A DNA stretch of 64,000 bases from Rhodobacteraceae bacterium KLH11 (GTDB lineage Bacteria; Pseudomonadota; Alphaproteobacteria; Rhodobacterales; Rhodobacteraceae): assembly GCA_000158135.1 (NCBI GenBank), contig DS999531.1:1865485-1929484 (forward strand), read 5' to 3'. The notes below the pieces were generated by a model that searched no databases, was not told the DNA's origin, and saw only the letters and a program-made list of their open reading frames with translations. Made by a program: the position numbers and the translations under genes. Of this stretch, positions 1 through 9,302 are shown piece after piece (the stretch's first letter is position 1; the number at the start of each line of letters is the position of its first letter).

Positions 1-1
1 C

Positions 2-1003
2 AAAGAGAACGGCGTCGATTGCGTCATCACGATATCCAATCAATTCGCAACTACGCCGACGGCGCACCCTGTTGAGGAAGTCAGGAAGAGCAGATCCAAG
101 ATTCCCGTGTATCACTGGTCGTGGATGCATGTGGTCACGACTGCGGAGTTGTTGATCAGCAATGAGCAGGTCGAGGATAAGGACCAACTACTGTTGCTAA
201 ATGAGCTTAGGCGCTTCCTCAACCATGAGAGCGCTGGGGTGCAGGGTTTCCATAGGATGCCCAAAGAATGGGGTGATCTCAACAAACTGGTGTCGTCTGG
301 CGGTGTCATTCCAGCACGGTCACCGGAGGCGCAGATCGTAGTCGATGCTTGGCACCAGGAAACCCGAGACCTGTCACTAATCTTGAGCCGATTGGTAGAA
401 ACATCTGTTAGTGAGAAACTGTCGCGCAAGCACATCAATGATCCGGCTCAGCGTAAAAAGGATGAGCTGCTGATGCTTCGCGAACACCACCAGCTCCAAT
501 GCACATTGGATGTCCCGGACACGGCCGCCCCTATCGAAGTCACCGCAGACCTGAAGCGGCGGTGCGTCGACGTCGGTATGACCATCCGAGCGCCTGAAGA
601 TAAGAAATCGACAAAAGCCAGGCTGAATTGGCTTCTTCGGCAGATCAAGGTCGATAACATGGAGGGCCTGTATATTCGCTTGCTTTGGCCTGGCGCCAGC
701 GAGCCGACACAGCACTTAGTCTCAGACTTGCGAGAAGACATTGATATCTGCCAAGAAGGCAAAGACCACCTCGTTACGCACGGCTTCCATGTGTTCCTAT
801 CCAAACGACTCGGCGGTCGTTTCACACAACAGGCCAACTTCATATCGGACTTAGAGGAAGTCGTTCCTCTGTTTTATGGCGATGTCGGCGCAAACCTGTC
901 CGTCTGGAAGAAGGCTGCGCCCAGGATCAAACATGACAAACCAACTGCTGAAGATGTATCGATAGATGCTATTGCCGAGGATGCCGAGGACTTTGAAGGC
1001 TGA
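2..1003 (+). CDS. C-terminal part of a protein of unknown function, cut by the left edge
   Basis: The frame is open from the first bases of the window to a TGA at 1001-1003, so the true start lies outside; a GTG at 107 is only an internal codon candidate. The visible part is about 333 residues. It begins with a stretch reading TISNQFATTPTAHPV and then YHWSWMHVVTTAELL, followed by a mostly helical, charged region and an acidic tail. I have an impression that this kind of segment occurs in large stand-alone proteins of bacterial accessory islands with nuclease-like N-termini, but no catalytic motif can be seen in the visible portion, so no function is assigned. It converges on the large minus-strand gene at 1218-4271. 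Being a real gene is well supported by the long open frame; its role is not. Confidence 0.6.
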   Translation, partial: KENGVDCVITISNQFATTPTAHPVEEVRKSRSKIPVYHWSWMHVVTTAELLISNEQVEDKDQLLLLNELRRFLNHESAGVQGFHRMPKEWGDLNKLVSSGGVIPARSPEAQIVVDAWHQETRDLSLILSRLVETSVSEKLSRKHINDPAQRKKDELLMLREHHQLQCTLDVPDTAAPIEVTADLKRRCVDVGMTIRAPEDKKSTKARLNWLLRQIKVDNMEGLYIRLLWPGASEPTQHLVSDLREDIDICQEGKDHLVTHGFHVFLSKRLGGRFTQQANFISDLEEVVPLFYGDVGANLSVWKKAAPRIKHDKPTAEDVSIDAIAEDAEDFEG

Positions 1004-1217
1004 TTTGAGCTTCAGAAAAGTCGCTCTACGAGCGCCGCCAATATTCAAGAGGGTTTCAGCACGCCACCATCCGCTCAAAGCGGACATAGATTTTGCGGGT
1101 AGCTAAACTGTCTTGTCCGGCAGAGCAGGCGGGAAGTGACTGTTGGTTGCGACTACACACGTTCTGGAATCCGGCATGAAAAACGGACCTTCGAGCTTGT
1201 CAGCTTGTTAACAAGAA

Positions 1218-4200
1218 CTAGGAGTAATCGATGCCTTTTATCGAAAGGTGTAACTCCGGGTTTTGCGACATCAATTCATTAGCCTGTGTTTGAAGATGAA
1301 TGACAACTTCTTGTAGTCCCCACATCGGTCCACCTTCAGGGTTTCGCCACTGCTTTTGGACACGCTGGCAAATAAGGAGGCATCCTACCTTACATCTTTC
1401 GTGTTGAAGATATTGACCGACAAGCTGATCGTGAAGGGCGGTTTCAAACTCAGAAATACTCCAAGTCTCGCGCTTTAGCTCCACCGTTGCATATTCTTGC
1501 AGGGATTTTGGATGGAGCCTTAAGTCCGTACGATTTTCATCCGCGACCACTGCCTCTTGCGTAAAATCAAACACACCCCGGTCTCGCCCTCGAAGCCAAT
1601 TTGAAATGAACGAGCGCAAATCTGATTCTTGGTCCAACAAGCGTAGCGCTTTAATCGGACGATCCTCCGCATGCAGGATGTCGTGTTCAAATGCATCGAG
1701 CCGCCCCATCATTGCTGTAAACAATGACCTGTTGTCGTAGGGAATAAATGCGTTCTCACGGTCTAGTGCTTGAAACGCAGGCAGCGGATAAGGTGTGTCA
1801 TCGCTGATTTGTGCAGCGATCTCATAGGACATTTGGCGAAGACGATCAGGCATATGGGAGAATTCTGGTCTGTCGGCGAGTTCATGAAGTACCGATAGGA
1901 CAGCTGGGTTTCTTACTTCGAGCAAGGTATCAAACAAGAAGGATCGCGCATCTTGAGCGTTATCGCGTATCCCAGGCGAAAAGACACCATCGTGGCTTAC
2001 GTCCTCGTCGCGGCGAACGGCTTGGTATGCGCGCAATATGAGGTCACGAAGCAACGGCACCCGGCGTTCGGCGGGAACAGAGTTCAGATTTGGTATTTTC
2101 CGGTCATGCCTGTCGCCAAACACGGATGCAAAAATTGCTACAGCTTCGGAACGCTGAGAGCTGTCGTCCAGATCGCGTGTTTCATCCAAAATTGCCTGAC
2201 ACCCAATTTCAGGATCCAAGGTTGCAAGTAGGGAAATCTTGAAGCCACTTGGCCAGTCTTCGTCACCGGGCAATTCGGACTGCAACGCATTCGTTACGAC
2301 CTGCCTTTCTTCGTCCGAGCCATGCGTAGAAACAATACGGACAGCGTAGTCTAAGGCGTCGCGTACGCCCGGAATGTCATCCAGCGGTGTAGTGTCCAGC
2401 TGTGGAGCAACATGAGCTGCAAAGGCAGATTTCATGTTGTCCGTTCCGTGATAACAAATGTCATGAAGCATGCTCGCGCGACCTGTTTCACTCAGTTGAT
2501 TAAGTTGCGCCAGACACTCTTGGACGATGACTTGTGCCATCGCGTCCGGATGTGCTCTGTCGAGTTCAACATAGTAGCTGCCAAATCCGTTCAGTTCCAA
2601 GCAAGCAATGCGCGAAGCTTGGATAGCCTCCTCGTGTGCAAGTCGGGTTTCCCAACCTGAAACTTCTGCCTCTGCCTTAACTGCTGCCAGGGCCAGGAGG
2701 TACTTGTCATAAATGGCGTTGCGCTCGTTAGCCTCGCGTTCACTTGGCAATAAAACCTCTGTTTCGCGCCAGTATTTGGACAATTCCGCTCGGTATCGTT
2801 CAAGGAATTGTTCGCTAAAGGTGCTGGCAATGAGATGACTATCCCAAAGCCCCCAGTGGCTGTCACGTTCCATGCCTTGTTCGATCACCTTGTGAGCATC
2901 AAAAAGAACTCCGATCCGCCTGTCACCGCCCATCAGAAAGTCTGGATCAGCAAGCACTTCGGAGCGCCATTCAACCCAGTCCTTTACTCGCTTTGCTTCT
3001 TCCTGCTCATGTTCTGCATCCCGAGCCTGCATCTCCAGCTCGAATTCATCGGGTTCACGCGGCTGCGGGTTCAAAATCTGATGCAAGGTTTCACACCATG
3101 CTGGCTTATCTTGAATCCTCTGCGACACTGATTGCGCCAAATCCGCATTATTTCTCAGATCAAAGAAGTACTTAACGGCCTCAAATGCGACGCCTCGCTG
3201 GTTTTCGGGTGCATCGTTTTCGAGAGCTGGAAGAAGCCATTCTAAGTCGCTGTCGTCCAGTCGAGTTGATCTTCTACTTTCTGAAATTGATCGAATGAAC
3301 CTCGGCCAGTCATCCTCATGCCCTTCAAGTTCGTCCGCCATTTCAAGGCATGCCCAAAACAAGCTCGCGCGAAGTACGGGGTTCTCGCCAAGAGCAACCC
3401 AAACTGCCTTTGTCTCCTCTTTTGCGATGATGCTCTCACGTCGTTCACCGAAGTGCGTCGCTATTGCAACCGCACGCGCCCAGACTCGGGAATTCTCACC
3501 TGTTGTAGGTATTGATGCAGCGCACGCAGCAATGAGACCATCCTGATAGTGATCTTTCTCCGAATGGGCCTGATACATTCTGCAATCGGCGCGGCGTGTT
3601 TGCCAAATGGCATCGGCTAAGTGACTACGCAATGAAATCTGATCCGAACGCGAAACCTCTGCGTTCTTCGAAATTTGATAAATCGTATAATTCAATCCAT
3701 GAACTGAATTTGGTATCTCCTCCATGCTCTCAATATGCGTAAATGCTTCATCTATGCTGATGTACTGCGGGACCAATCGCGGCAGTATGTTCCTTGTAAC
3801 CCGCTCTGACATATGGCCTTGCAACAACGCGTCAGCTAGCACCTGCTTTTGTTCGTCCGTACCGCCATCCAGAACGCCCCAAGCTCCGTAGGTTTGGTGA
3901 ACGGGCCCGATTTCTGAATCCAAGGCTGCATCAAGTGCGAGATCAGCACACTCCGAAATTGGAGCCGCATAAATGAAATCCAGCAAAATCTCTCGGCTGT
4001 CGTGCCCGGTGTAGCCCTCCACCCAAAGCTCCCGCACCACCGGAGTTAGGTTGCTATCTGCAATTCGCCGCAGGTTTTCTGCATCAACTCCTGTGCGGCA
4101 CCAGTCCTTATTCGAATACTGTTTGACGTATGCTCTTAAAATCTCAGCCTTCAAATCAAGTGGCAAAGCACTGGGTAAACCTTGTCGAAAAAGAAGAGTT

Positions 4201-4271
4201 GGTTCGACATCCAACACCTGTTGACGAACATCGGGAAGCCACAGTGATAGCCAAGCCGTTATCGGCGCCAT
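1218..4271 (-). CDS. Large helical-repeat protein with nuclease-like C-terminus, possibly a 5'-truncated NACHT/STAND protein
   Basis: The protein has 1017 residues and starts at an ATG with no convincing ribosome binding site. A TAG lies in frame only 24 bases upstream of the ATG, and a second in-frame stop lies 63 bases further. The body is a long series of alpha-helical repeats rich in Leu, Ala and Asp/Glu, like the sensor half that follows the NTPase in NACHT/STAND proteins. No Walker A or B motif is present. Near the end, about residues 910-935, an Asp in TDLRL is followed by VELKRE, which fits the D...ExK pattern of PD-(D/E)XK nucleases; the segment then continues with QLVGQYLQ and a conserved-looking ending. 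The first residues (MAPITAWLSLWLPDV) read like the interior of a protein, which suggests loss of an N-terminal ATPase. It could also be a complete stand-alone protein. The nuclease and NACHT assignments are inferences from pattern. Confidence 0.65.
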   Translation of the reverse strand: MAPITAWLSLWLPDVRQQVLDVEPTLLFRQGLPSALPLDLKAEILRAYVKQYSNKDWCRTGVDAENLRRIADSNLTPVVRELWVEGYTGHDSREILLDFIYAAPISECADLALDAALDSEIGPVHQTYGAWGVLDGGTDEQKQVLADALLQGHMSERVTRNILPRLVPQYISIDEAFTHIESMEEIPNSVHGLNYTIYQISKNAEVSRSDQISLRSHLADAIWQTRRADCRMYQAHSEKDHYQDGLIAACAASIPTTGENSRVWARAVAIATHFGERRESIIAKEETKAVWVALGENPVLRASLFWACLEMADELEGHEDDWPRFIRSISESRRSTRLDDSDLEWLLPALENDAPENQRGVAFEAVKYFFDLRNNADLAQSVSQRIQDKPAWCETLHQILNPQPREPDEFELEMQARDAEHEQEEAKRVKDWVEWRSEVLADPDFLMGGDRRIGVLFDAHKVIEQGMERDSHWGLWDSHLIASTFSEQFLERYRAELSKYWRETEVLLPSEREANERNAIYDKYLLALAAVKAEAEVSGWETRLAHEEAIQASRIACLELNGFGSYYVELDRAHPDAMAQVIVQECLAQLNQLSETGRASMLHDICYHGTDNMKSAFAAHVAPQLDTTPLDDIPGVRDALDYAVRIVSTHGSDEERQVVTNALQSELPGDEDWPSGFKISLLATLDPEIGCQAILDETRDLDDSSQRSEAVAIFASVFGDRHDRKIPNLNSVPAERRVPLLRDLILRAYQAVRRDEDVSHDGVFSPGIRDNAQDARSFLFDTLLEVRNPAVLSVLHELADRPEFSHMPDRLRQMSYEIAAQISDDTPYPLPAFQALDRENAFIPYDNRSLFTAMMGRLDAFEHDILHAEDRPIKALRLLDQESDLRSFISNWLRGRDRGVFDFTQEAVVADENRTDLRLHPKSLQEYATVELKRETWSISEFETALHDQLVGQYLQHERCKVGCLLICQRVQKQWRNPEGGPMWGLQEVVIHLQTQANELMSQNPELHLSIKGIDYS

Positions 4272-5280
4272 GCGGCAACTTTTCTCGCGACACTAAGAGA
4301 GGTCATTGCCAGAGTAAATCTTTGGTGCACAGCAGAAACGTCTGCTCAATTGAAGCTACGTTTCAGTTTCAAGCGCGATGATAAAGGTTGAGTCTGGGCC
4401 GCGCCCTATGTGGGTTACGGGTAGACCGTGCAGATTTACAGTGTCTGCTTACTGCGCTTCGCTGACATCAGTTCGCCGACGGCATTGCCGAGCTCGTCAT
4501 TCTAGACCTGAATAGCCGCTTCTGGAGTTCCCAAAGAACGGTGTTTCAACCGCAGCGAACTGCCACTTCCCAGTCTAGATCCCGAATCCAGATACCTCGG
4601 ACCGCACTTATTGTTAGTTGACACAGATTATTGCAGTAACCCGAACTACCCTGTCTGAACCCGGACTACCCCGAATGCTCATTGAAAATAAAATGAAAAA
4701 TCACAAGTTCAGCTTTTCCCACGAGCACGAAAGCTTGTCATGCAGTGCATGCAAAAATCAGCACTTTTACGTTCCGCAGCGCTCACTGCTAAAAGTCGTG
4801 ACGAACTCAGTAGATCGCGGTTTAACGCCTATTTTTAAAGGGCTTCATAGGGTTGCGAGCCGCGGATCTTTTGCCTTGCCGATTTTCCGAACATAGAACT
4901 CCGGTTCTAAGTTCCGTTTTTCAGTACTAGGTTCAGTATTCTTCCTTAATACAAAGGTCTTAGTTGCTCGCCAGCATATCGATCGCCCATTTCCAACTTA
5001 GTACTGATTTTCGCGTGTACCTTGGCTTGAAACCATAACTCAATCGAACGGCTTTAGGGTTCATTCTACCAATTAGAGCTTGTCCCAGAGATGAACCGGT
5101 ATGAGCCCATTCCTGCCATTGCTCCACATTCATGTGTTTGCAAGTGCGACATGATGGTTGGCCAAAAAGTTGCCTTCCAACTCACGGCGTAATAGGCACG
5201 ATCTCGTTCACCTAAACGGGGCTCACAAACCTAAACTGATTTTCGAAGGTTTGACTCAACCGCAAATGTGAGTCAGCCAT
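4272..5280. other. About 1 kb without a convincing gene
   Basis: Lies between two divergently oriented genes. I see no long open frame with believable composition on either strand; both strands carry frequent stops. Reading back from the ATG at 4271 in its own frame meets TAG codons within about 90 bases, and no recognisable NACHT NTPase remnant (no GxxGxGKS/T motif) is seen. The segment from about 4900 to 5280 must hold the promoter of the plus-strand ATPase gene, but I could not define -35 and -10 boxes. Confidence 0.5.
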
Positions 5281-7578
5281 TTGGATATGTTTAAAAAGAT
5301 TGTTATTCGCAACGTCGGCGTGCTGAAGGCATTCGAAGCGGGCAGTTCGCCACACTTATCGCCGCTTTCCCTATTCTACGCCCGCAACGGGAGGGGAAAA
5401 ACTACTTTGTCCGCGGTTCTTCGTGCTGCAAGAGATGGCAATGCTGGAATAGTTCTCGCTCGACGTTCATTGGGAAACAATGCAGCTGAGCCGCAAGTCA
5501 CACTGGTCTCAGATGATAGCAACCAGCTCTTCAAAGATGGCGTGTGGCAGCACAAACGCGCGCCCATAGAGGTTTTTGACGCCGAGTTTATTGCTGACAA
5601 TATTTTTGCCGGCGAGATGACGACACTGGAACACGACCGTGGTCTCTTTTCCGTAATCGTTGGAGAAGAAGGCGTCCGGCTCAATCGTCTCCTTGAACGT
5701 TTCAAGGAACACGCAAAAAAGACCGGTGCCACATTGAAAGCTGCAAATGAAGCGCTTGCAGAGGATATGCCAAACGATTTGACGCGAGAGGAGTTTTTCG
5801 CCTTAGCACCAAGCCCTGCGCACCAACAGAGGCTGGAGCGCGCGAACCAGGTACTCCGCTCAGTGCAGGAGGCAGACAAAATATCGGTACTAAATAGCCT
5901 CGAGAAGGTTGAGATACCCGTGCTTCCTTCCGAAATTGAAAACACTCTTGAAGCCACGGTGCCGCATATCGACATTTCTGCGCGGAACCGACTTGCAGAG
6001 CACTTCAGGCAATTTGAACTCGGGAAGCGAGGTGAGGCTTGGATCGACTTTGGTATGGAACACATGGTTGATGATAAGTGCCCTTTCTGTGCGCGTCCCG
6101 ACGCTGACGAGCTAGGGATGGTAACGCTCTACGGGCAAATCTTTGGAGAGGAATACAAAACGCATCTTGGTAAGATTCGATCTACGATTGAAGATCTTAA
6201 CAACTCGCTTAACGAGGACGTGCGTACTTCTATTATCGACGTTCTAGCTAGAAACGTTGAGGTATCAAAGAAGTGGTCCAAATATGGTCAGTTCACAACT
6301 CAGATTCCTGTCTGTGCTTCTCTTACCGGCGACTTGAAAGAGGCTCATGACGAAGCAATGGCTGTGTTGGTTGCTAAGCGCGCTTCGCCACTTGAACCCC
6401 TTGGAGAACCGAGGAGATTTGAGACGGCGAAGGAAGCGATTAACCGCGCGTTTACTGCACTGGAAAGCTACAACTCCGCAATTGACGCATTCAATGAAGA
6501 AACAAACGCAATTAGGTCGAGGTCAATCGGCTCCGAGGACGATGCAAAGCTAGTTGTCACGAATGCCCAACGACGAATAGCAAGGACTGAAAACACCGGA
6601 GTTCAACAGCGAATTTTGGCATACCTTTCCGCGTCTAGGCGTGACCAGCGGGCGAAAAGTGCACGGCAAGAGACTCAGAGGCGTCTCAAAAATGCCAATG
6701 AAGCAGCAGCAGCCCATTATCATGAGAAAGTTAACGACTATCTCAAACGCTTCGGTGTTTCGGCTGGGATAACTCGCCCGAAAAGCAGCATGACTGGCAA
6801 CGCAGGCTCGGCGGATTATTCACTGCTAATTCGCGGCGAAGAGGTTGCACGGCAGCGGGGGCGGGTATCAGAAGCTGTACCTCATTTTCGAAATACCCTT
6901 TCGAGTGGCGATAAAGCGGCTTTAGCGTTGGCTTTCTTTCTCGCCAAGCTAGATCGTGATGGTGACCTGAGCAAAAAAGTAGTTGTGTTTGACGATCCGC
7001 TGGCAAGTCATGACAGTCATCGACGCGCGAAGACGGTGGAGGCCGTCAAAGAGCTAACTAGCCGATGTAGCCAACTCATCCTTCTGTCCCATGACGAGTA
7101 TTTCTTGCGTGACGTTGAAAGGCGTTATGGAGGCGTTGCGACCGCGTCCTATCGGATCGAGTACTCGGGCGGTGATGAGTGGTCCATAGCGAAACACGTC
7201 CGACTATCCGACCTTTGCAAGTCCAACCACGCAAAGCGTCTCGACAAACTCGCGGCTTTTGTTGACAGAAGGGAGGGAGACCCGGATGATATAGTCCTGC
7301 ACGTAAGGCAGGTTCTCGAAACACATCTCCGCCGGTCTTACACGGCGTACTTCGCTCACAATCGCAATCTCGGAAACATGATCAGGGACATCGATGACTA
7401 CTCCGGTCATCATCCCTGCGCAGGAATTCGAAATCAGCTAGACTCTCTGAATACATCTACTTGCGACAATCATCATGGCGACGATTCTGAGGCGATACCC
7501 AGAAAAGGTGTCGATCCGGACGAGTTAAAAGTCATCGTGACGGAAGCACTCGAAGTAATCGGAGCGAGAAAGCCCTGA
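5281..7578 (+). CDS. RloC/PrrC-like AAA_13-type ATPase with zinc hook (candidate anticodon nuclease)
   Basis: The frame begins at TTG 5281; ATG 5287 (MFKKIVIRNVG) is the likelier start, giving 763 residues. From N to C: an ABC/SMC-type beta strand start, Walker A (ARNGRGKTT, near residue 35), a long coiled-coil arm interrupted by a CPFC zinc-hook motif (about residues 265-268), a returning coil, an ABC signature (LSSGDKAAL), Walker B (VVVFDDP), and an H-loop (LLSHDEYF). This is the architecture of the RloC branch of PrrC-type proteins, where the ATPase head and zinc hook control a C-terminal tRNA anticodon nuclease. In the C-terminal domain an Arg-x3-Glu pair (RQVLE, about 676-680 counted from the TTG) and His-His about 30 residues later resemble the spacing of the PrrC Arg-Glu-His triad. 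No hsd restriction genes are adjacent. Being an AAA_13-type ATPase is firm; nuclease activity is inference. Confidence 0.75.
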   Translation: MDMFKKIVIRNVGVLKAFEAGSSPHLSPLSLFYARNGRGKTTLSAVLRAARDGNAGIVLARRSLGNNAAEPQVTLVSDDSNQLFKDGVWQHKRAPIEVFDAEFIADNIFAGEMTTLEHDRGLFSVIVGEEGVRLNRLLERFKEHAKKTGATLKAANEALAEDMPNDLTREEFFALAPSPAHQQRLERANQVLRSVQEADKISVLNSLEKVEIPVLPSEIENTLEATVPHIDISARNRLAEHFRQFELGKRGEAWIDFGMEHMVDDKCPFCARPDADELGMVTLYGQIFGEEYKTHLGKIRSTIEDLNNSLNEDVRTSIIDVLARNVEVSKKWSKYGQFTTQIPVCASLTGDLKEAHDEAMAVLVAKRASPLEPLGEPRRFETAKEAINRAFTALESYNSAIDAFNEETNAIRSRSIGSEDDAKLVVTNAQRRIARTENTGVQQRILAYLSASRRDQRAKSARQETQRRLKNANEAAAAHYHEKVNDYLKRFGVSAGITRPKSSMTGNAGSADYSLLIRGEEVARQRGRVSEAVPHFRNTLSSGDKAALALAFFLAKLDRDGDLSKKVVVFDDPLASHDSHRRAKTVEAVKELTSRCSQLILLSHDEYFLRDVERRYGGVATASYRIEYSGGDEWSIAKHVRLSDLCKSNHAKRLDKLAAFVDRREGDPDDIVLHVRQVLETHLRRSYTAYFAHNRNLGNMIRDIDDYSGHHPCAGIRNQLDSLNTSTCDNHHGDDSEAIPRKGVDPDELKVIVTEALEVIGARKP

Positions 7579-7839
7579 CAAACGCATTCTGCGGCCACCT
7601 GATCATGCAACTGCTTCGTCCGCACTGTTGTCATTCAGTATTCGCAACAAGCTGCACTGTGGGATTGGTAGACGTCAGACACACAGATAAAATCTGATTA
7701 CCCGCTTGGATAGAGCTACTCTATGACCGCGTCACGCAGGGTCTGAATATTCAGTTCGAAGTCGGGACTGAGGGCTGAAGGAAGAAAAACGTGCACAGCG
7801 ATTGCTTCCCCGCCAAACACACAAATGAAGGTTAAGGAA

Positions 7840-8253
7840 TTAACTACTTTGGTTAATTAGCCAATGCTCTAAGTCAAGCAATTCGTCATCTGAGAGTTGG
7901 CTTAGCAGTGCTTTCCCAAAATGCAACTCGCAGTAGTCAACGAACAATGACTGGTTTCTTAGGCTGGCACATCTAGCGTAAATCCACCGTTGTATACTAT
8001 GGCGTTGCATCTCTGTGAGCCGCAACCCCAGCTCTCGAAGGTCACGGTTCCTGGCATCACCCCAAGGCACTTCGGGGACATCATCAACAACATTACCTTG
8101 ATAGTGATTGTGGGTAATATTGTTGATATCGCCTCCGACTATAAAGTAATTGCCGTTTGGTTGACGTACGGTTTCATCGTCTGTCGAAGCATCGCGGACA
8201 ACCTCTGAAATCTTCTTCAGAAGTTCTTGTTCCCTTTCGCGGGAACCTTTCAT
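7840..8253 (-). CDS. Prophage protein of unknown function next to the repressor
   Basis: It encodes 137 residues starting at ATG (MKGSREREQELLKK). The first 60 residues are polar, with a central segment VGGDINNITHNHYQG of alternating hydrophobic and Asn/His residues that resembles the Asn-rich linkers seen in some phage regulators. The C-terminal half is helical with Trp and Leu (HSIQRWIYARC, LEHWLIN). It lies 23 bp downstream of the repressor gene on the same strand, so the two are probably co-transcribed from the operator region at about 8780. The position to the left of the repressor fits a Mu-like left-end accessory gene. I do not recognise a domain. Confidence 0.6.
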   Translation of the reverse strand: MKGSREREQELLKKISEVVRDASTDDETVRQPNGNYFIVGGDINNITHNHYQGNVVDDVPEVPWGDARNRDLRELGLRLTEMQRHSIQRWIYARCASLRNQSLFVDYCELHFGKALLSQLSDDELLDLEHWLINQSS

Positions 8254-8276
8254 TTTCTGCAGGCCTCGGTCATATT

Positions 8277-8723
8277 TTACATCGCTTTGATCAGACGAAT
8301 AATCTTTTCCTCGGATTCATCCTCCAAATTATCGAGTAGCTCATAGGCAAGGAGAATAACTTCTGCTTTCTTTGCGGGTTTCATCTTTCTTTTGCTTTGC
8401 GACAGGCCGTCCTCAACAGCCGAGATAGCCACCGCCAAACGTTCTGTGTCCGAGAAAGCTGCTGCTCTTTTTGCTGCGTCTTCTTTAGCGTCATGAGAGA
8501 CCGGTGGGCCGATGTAGAGCTCCAGACCAAAGTATTCGGCAATCGCCTGTACTTTATCTATGCTAGGTAGCCGCCCGGCTCTGATGTCTCGGATGAGACC
8601 ATCATGACCAACAATATCAAATGATGCCTGACGGGCAGAAACACCTTTTGCCAACAGAGCGTCATTTACTACTGCTTGTAGCTGTTCGCTCGCCCGTTCG
8701 GTGTATTTTTGCGCAAGTGCCAT
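8277..8723 (-). CDS. Mu-like prophage repressor, HTH of Xre/CI type
   Basis: The protein has 148 residues. The N-terminal part holds a helix-turn-helix of the Xre type (about residues 20-60: VNDALLAKGVSARQASFD, then IRDIRAGRLPSIDKVQAIAEYFGL), and the C-terminal half is Lys/Glu rich and helical, ending in a likely oligomerisation segment. The gene is transcribed to the left, away from a divergent early operon that starts at about 8830. Two copies of a perfect 12-bp palindrome lie in the 106-bp divergent gap and are the obvious candidate operators. This arrangement (leftward repressor, rightward Ner-like gene, then transposase) is that of Mu-like phages. The DNA-binding role is well supported; phage repressor is inferred from context. 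Confidence 0.8.
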   Translation of the reverse strand: MALAQKYTERASEQLQAVVNDALLAKGVSARQASFDIVGHDGLIRDIRAGRLPSIDKVQAIAEYFGLELYIGPPVSHDAKEDAAKRAAAFSDTERLAVAISAVEDGLSQSKRKMKPAKKAEVILLAYELLDNLEDESEEKIIRLIKAM

Positions 8724-8781
8724 CTCCTGAGAGTCTGAAATACCTTCTCGATTCGCAAGATAGAAAAATCTTGCATAATGT

Positions 8782-8821
8782 GGATATATATATCTTGACT
8801 AGATGAGGATATATATATCTT
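8782..8821. promoter_or_regulatory. Paired palindromic operator candidates in the divergent early promoter
   Basis: The 15-mer GGATATATATATCTT occurs twice, at 8782-8796 and 8807-8821, with a 25-bp repeat period. Each contains the perfect palindrome GATATATATATC (8783-8794 and 8808-8819). They lie between the leftward repressor gene and the rightward Ner-like gene, nine bases before the latter's ATG for the second copy, so binding there would block transcription or initiation. Operator function is inferred from symmetry, duplication and position. Confidence 0.7.
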
Positions 8822-8829
8822 ATTTGAGT

Positions 8830-9084
8830 ATGACTTGTGATACCTACAAACACCTCATTACGCTCTGCGATACTTTCGCCGAGCATTCAAACATCAGTCA
8901 TTGGCGAGTGTCATACATTGTTCGAGGCGATGGTGGCTTCTTTCAAAGGATCAAGAATGGCTCGGGTTGCACCGTAAACACAGCTGAAAAGGTCACGCAG
9001 TGGTTCAGCAACAACTGGCCAAATGAACTTGACTGGCCGAGAGACATCCCCCGCCCTGAACCCAACGAAGAGGAGGCCGCGTGA
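8830..9084 (+). CDS. Ner-like small prophage DNA-binding protein
   Basis: I start it at ATG 8830 (MTCDTYKHLITLCDTFAEH) rather than at an earlier in-frame ATG at 8803, because 8803 lies inside the operator array. The product has 84 residues with a helix-turn-helix-like stretch around HWRVSYIVRGDGGFFQRIK and TAEKVTQWFSNNWP, which resembles regulators that pick fixed targets in phage early regions. It is the first gene of the rightward early operon, opposite the repressor, the place of Ner in Mu. Its TGA overlaps the ATG of the next gene (TGATG). The gene is convincing; the exact regulatory role is inferred. Confidence 0.65.
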   Translation: MTCDTYKHLITLCDTFAEHSNISHWRVSYIVRGDGGFFQRIKNGSGCTVNTAEKVTQWFSNNWPNELDWPRDIPRPEPNEEEAA

Positions 9085-9302
9085 TGGAGGTCACGCAGCC
9101 GAACCGAATTCCGCCGAAGGTTGGTCACGGGTCCGAAGGCGGGAACGGCCCTGGCCTGCGTTCGTTTGTACCGCAGTGCTGGGGCCAACTTAAACGCGCG
9201 GCGCGCTGGCTTGATGACAGTTGGGTTGGTGACCTGCTTGGAGCCGTTTGCCTGTTTGGCATCTGGTACCTGCTCTTTCTGTTTGGCTGGGTGCTGTCCT
9301 GA
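9084..9302 (+). CDS. Small single-pass membrane protein in the prophage early operon
   Basis: It encodes 72 residues from ATG 9084, which overlaps the previous stop as TGATG and has GAGGAGG upstream. The N-terminal 45 residues are polar, with RRAARWLDDSW-like amphipathic character near the membrane. A single C-terminal hydrophobic helix follows (LLGAVCLFGIWYLLFLFGW). It ends at TGA 9300-9302, which again overlaps the next ATG. Small membrane proteins are common in phage early operons; no function can be assigned. Confidence 0.6.
   Translation: MEVTQPNRIPPKVGHGSEGGNGPGLRSFVPQCWGQLKRAARWLDDSWVGDLLGAVCLFGIWYLLFLFGWVLS

Noticed and set aside
4618..4896. 92-codon plus-strand frame in the gap before the RloC-like gene
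   Set aside because: No ribosome binding site, low-complexity mix of residues and no domain pattern; treated as non-coding.
7579..7839. Mu-like left end with TG tip and 5-bp duplication
   Set aside because: I could not match any tip or 5-mer with the right-end candidates in 17374-17695; the ends may be lost or diverged.
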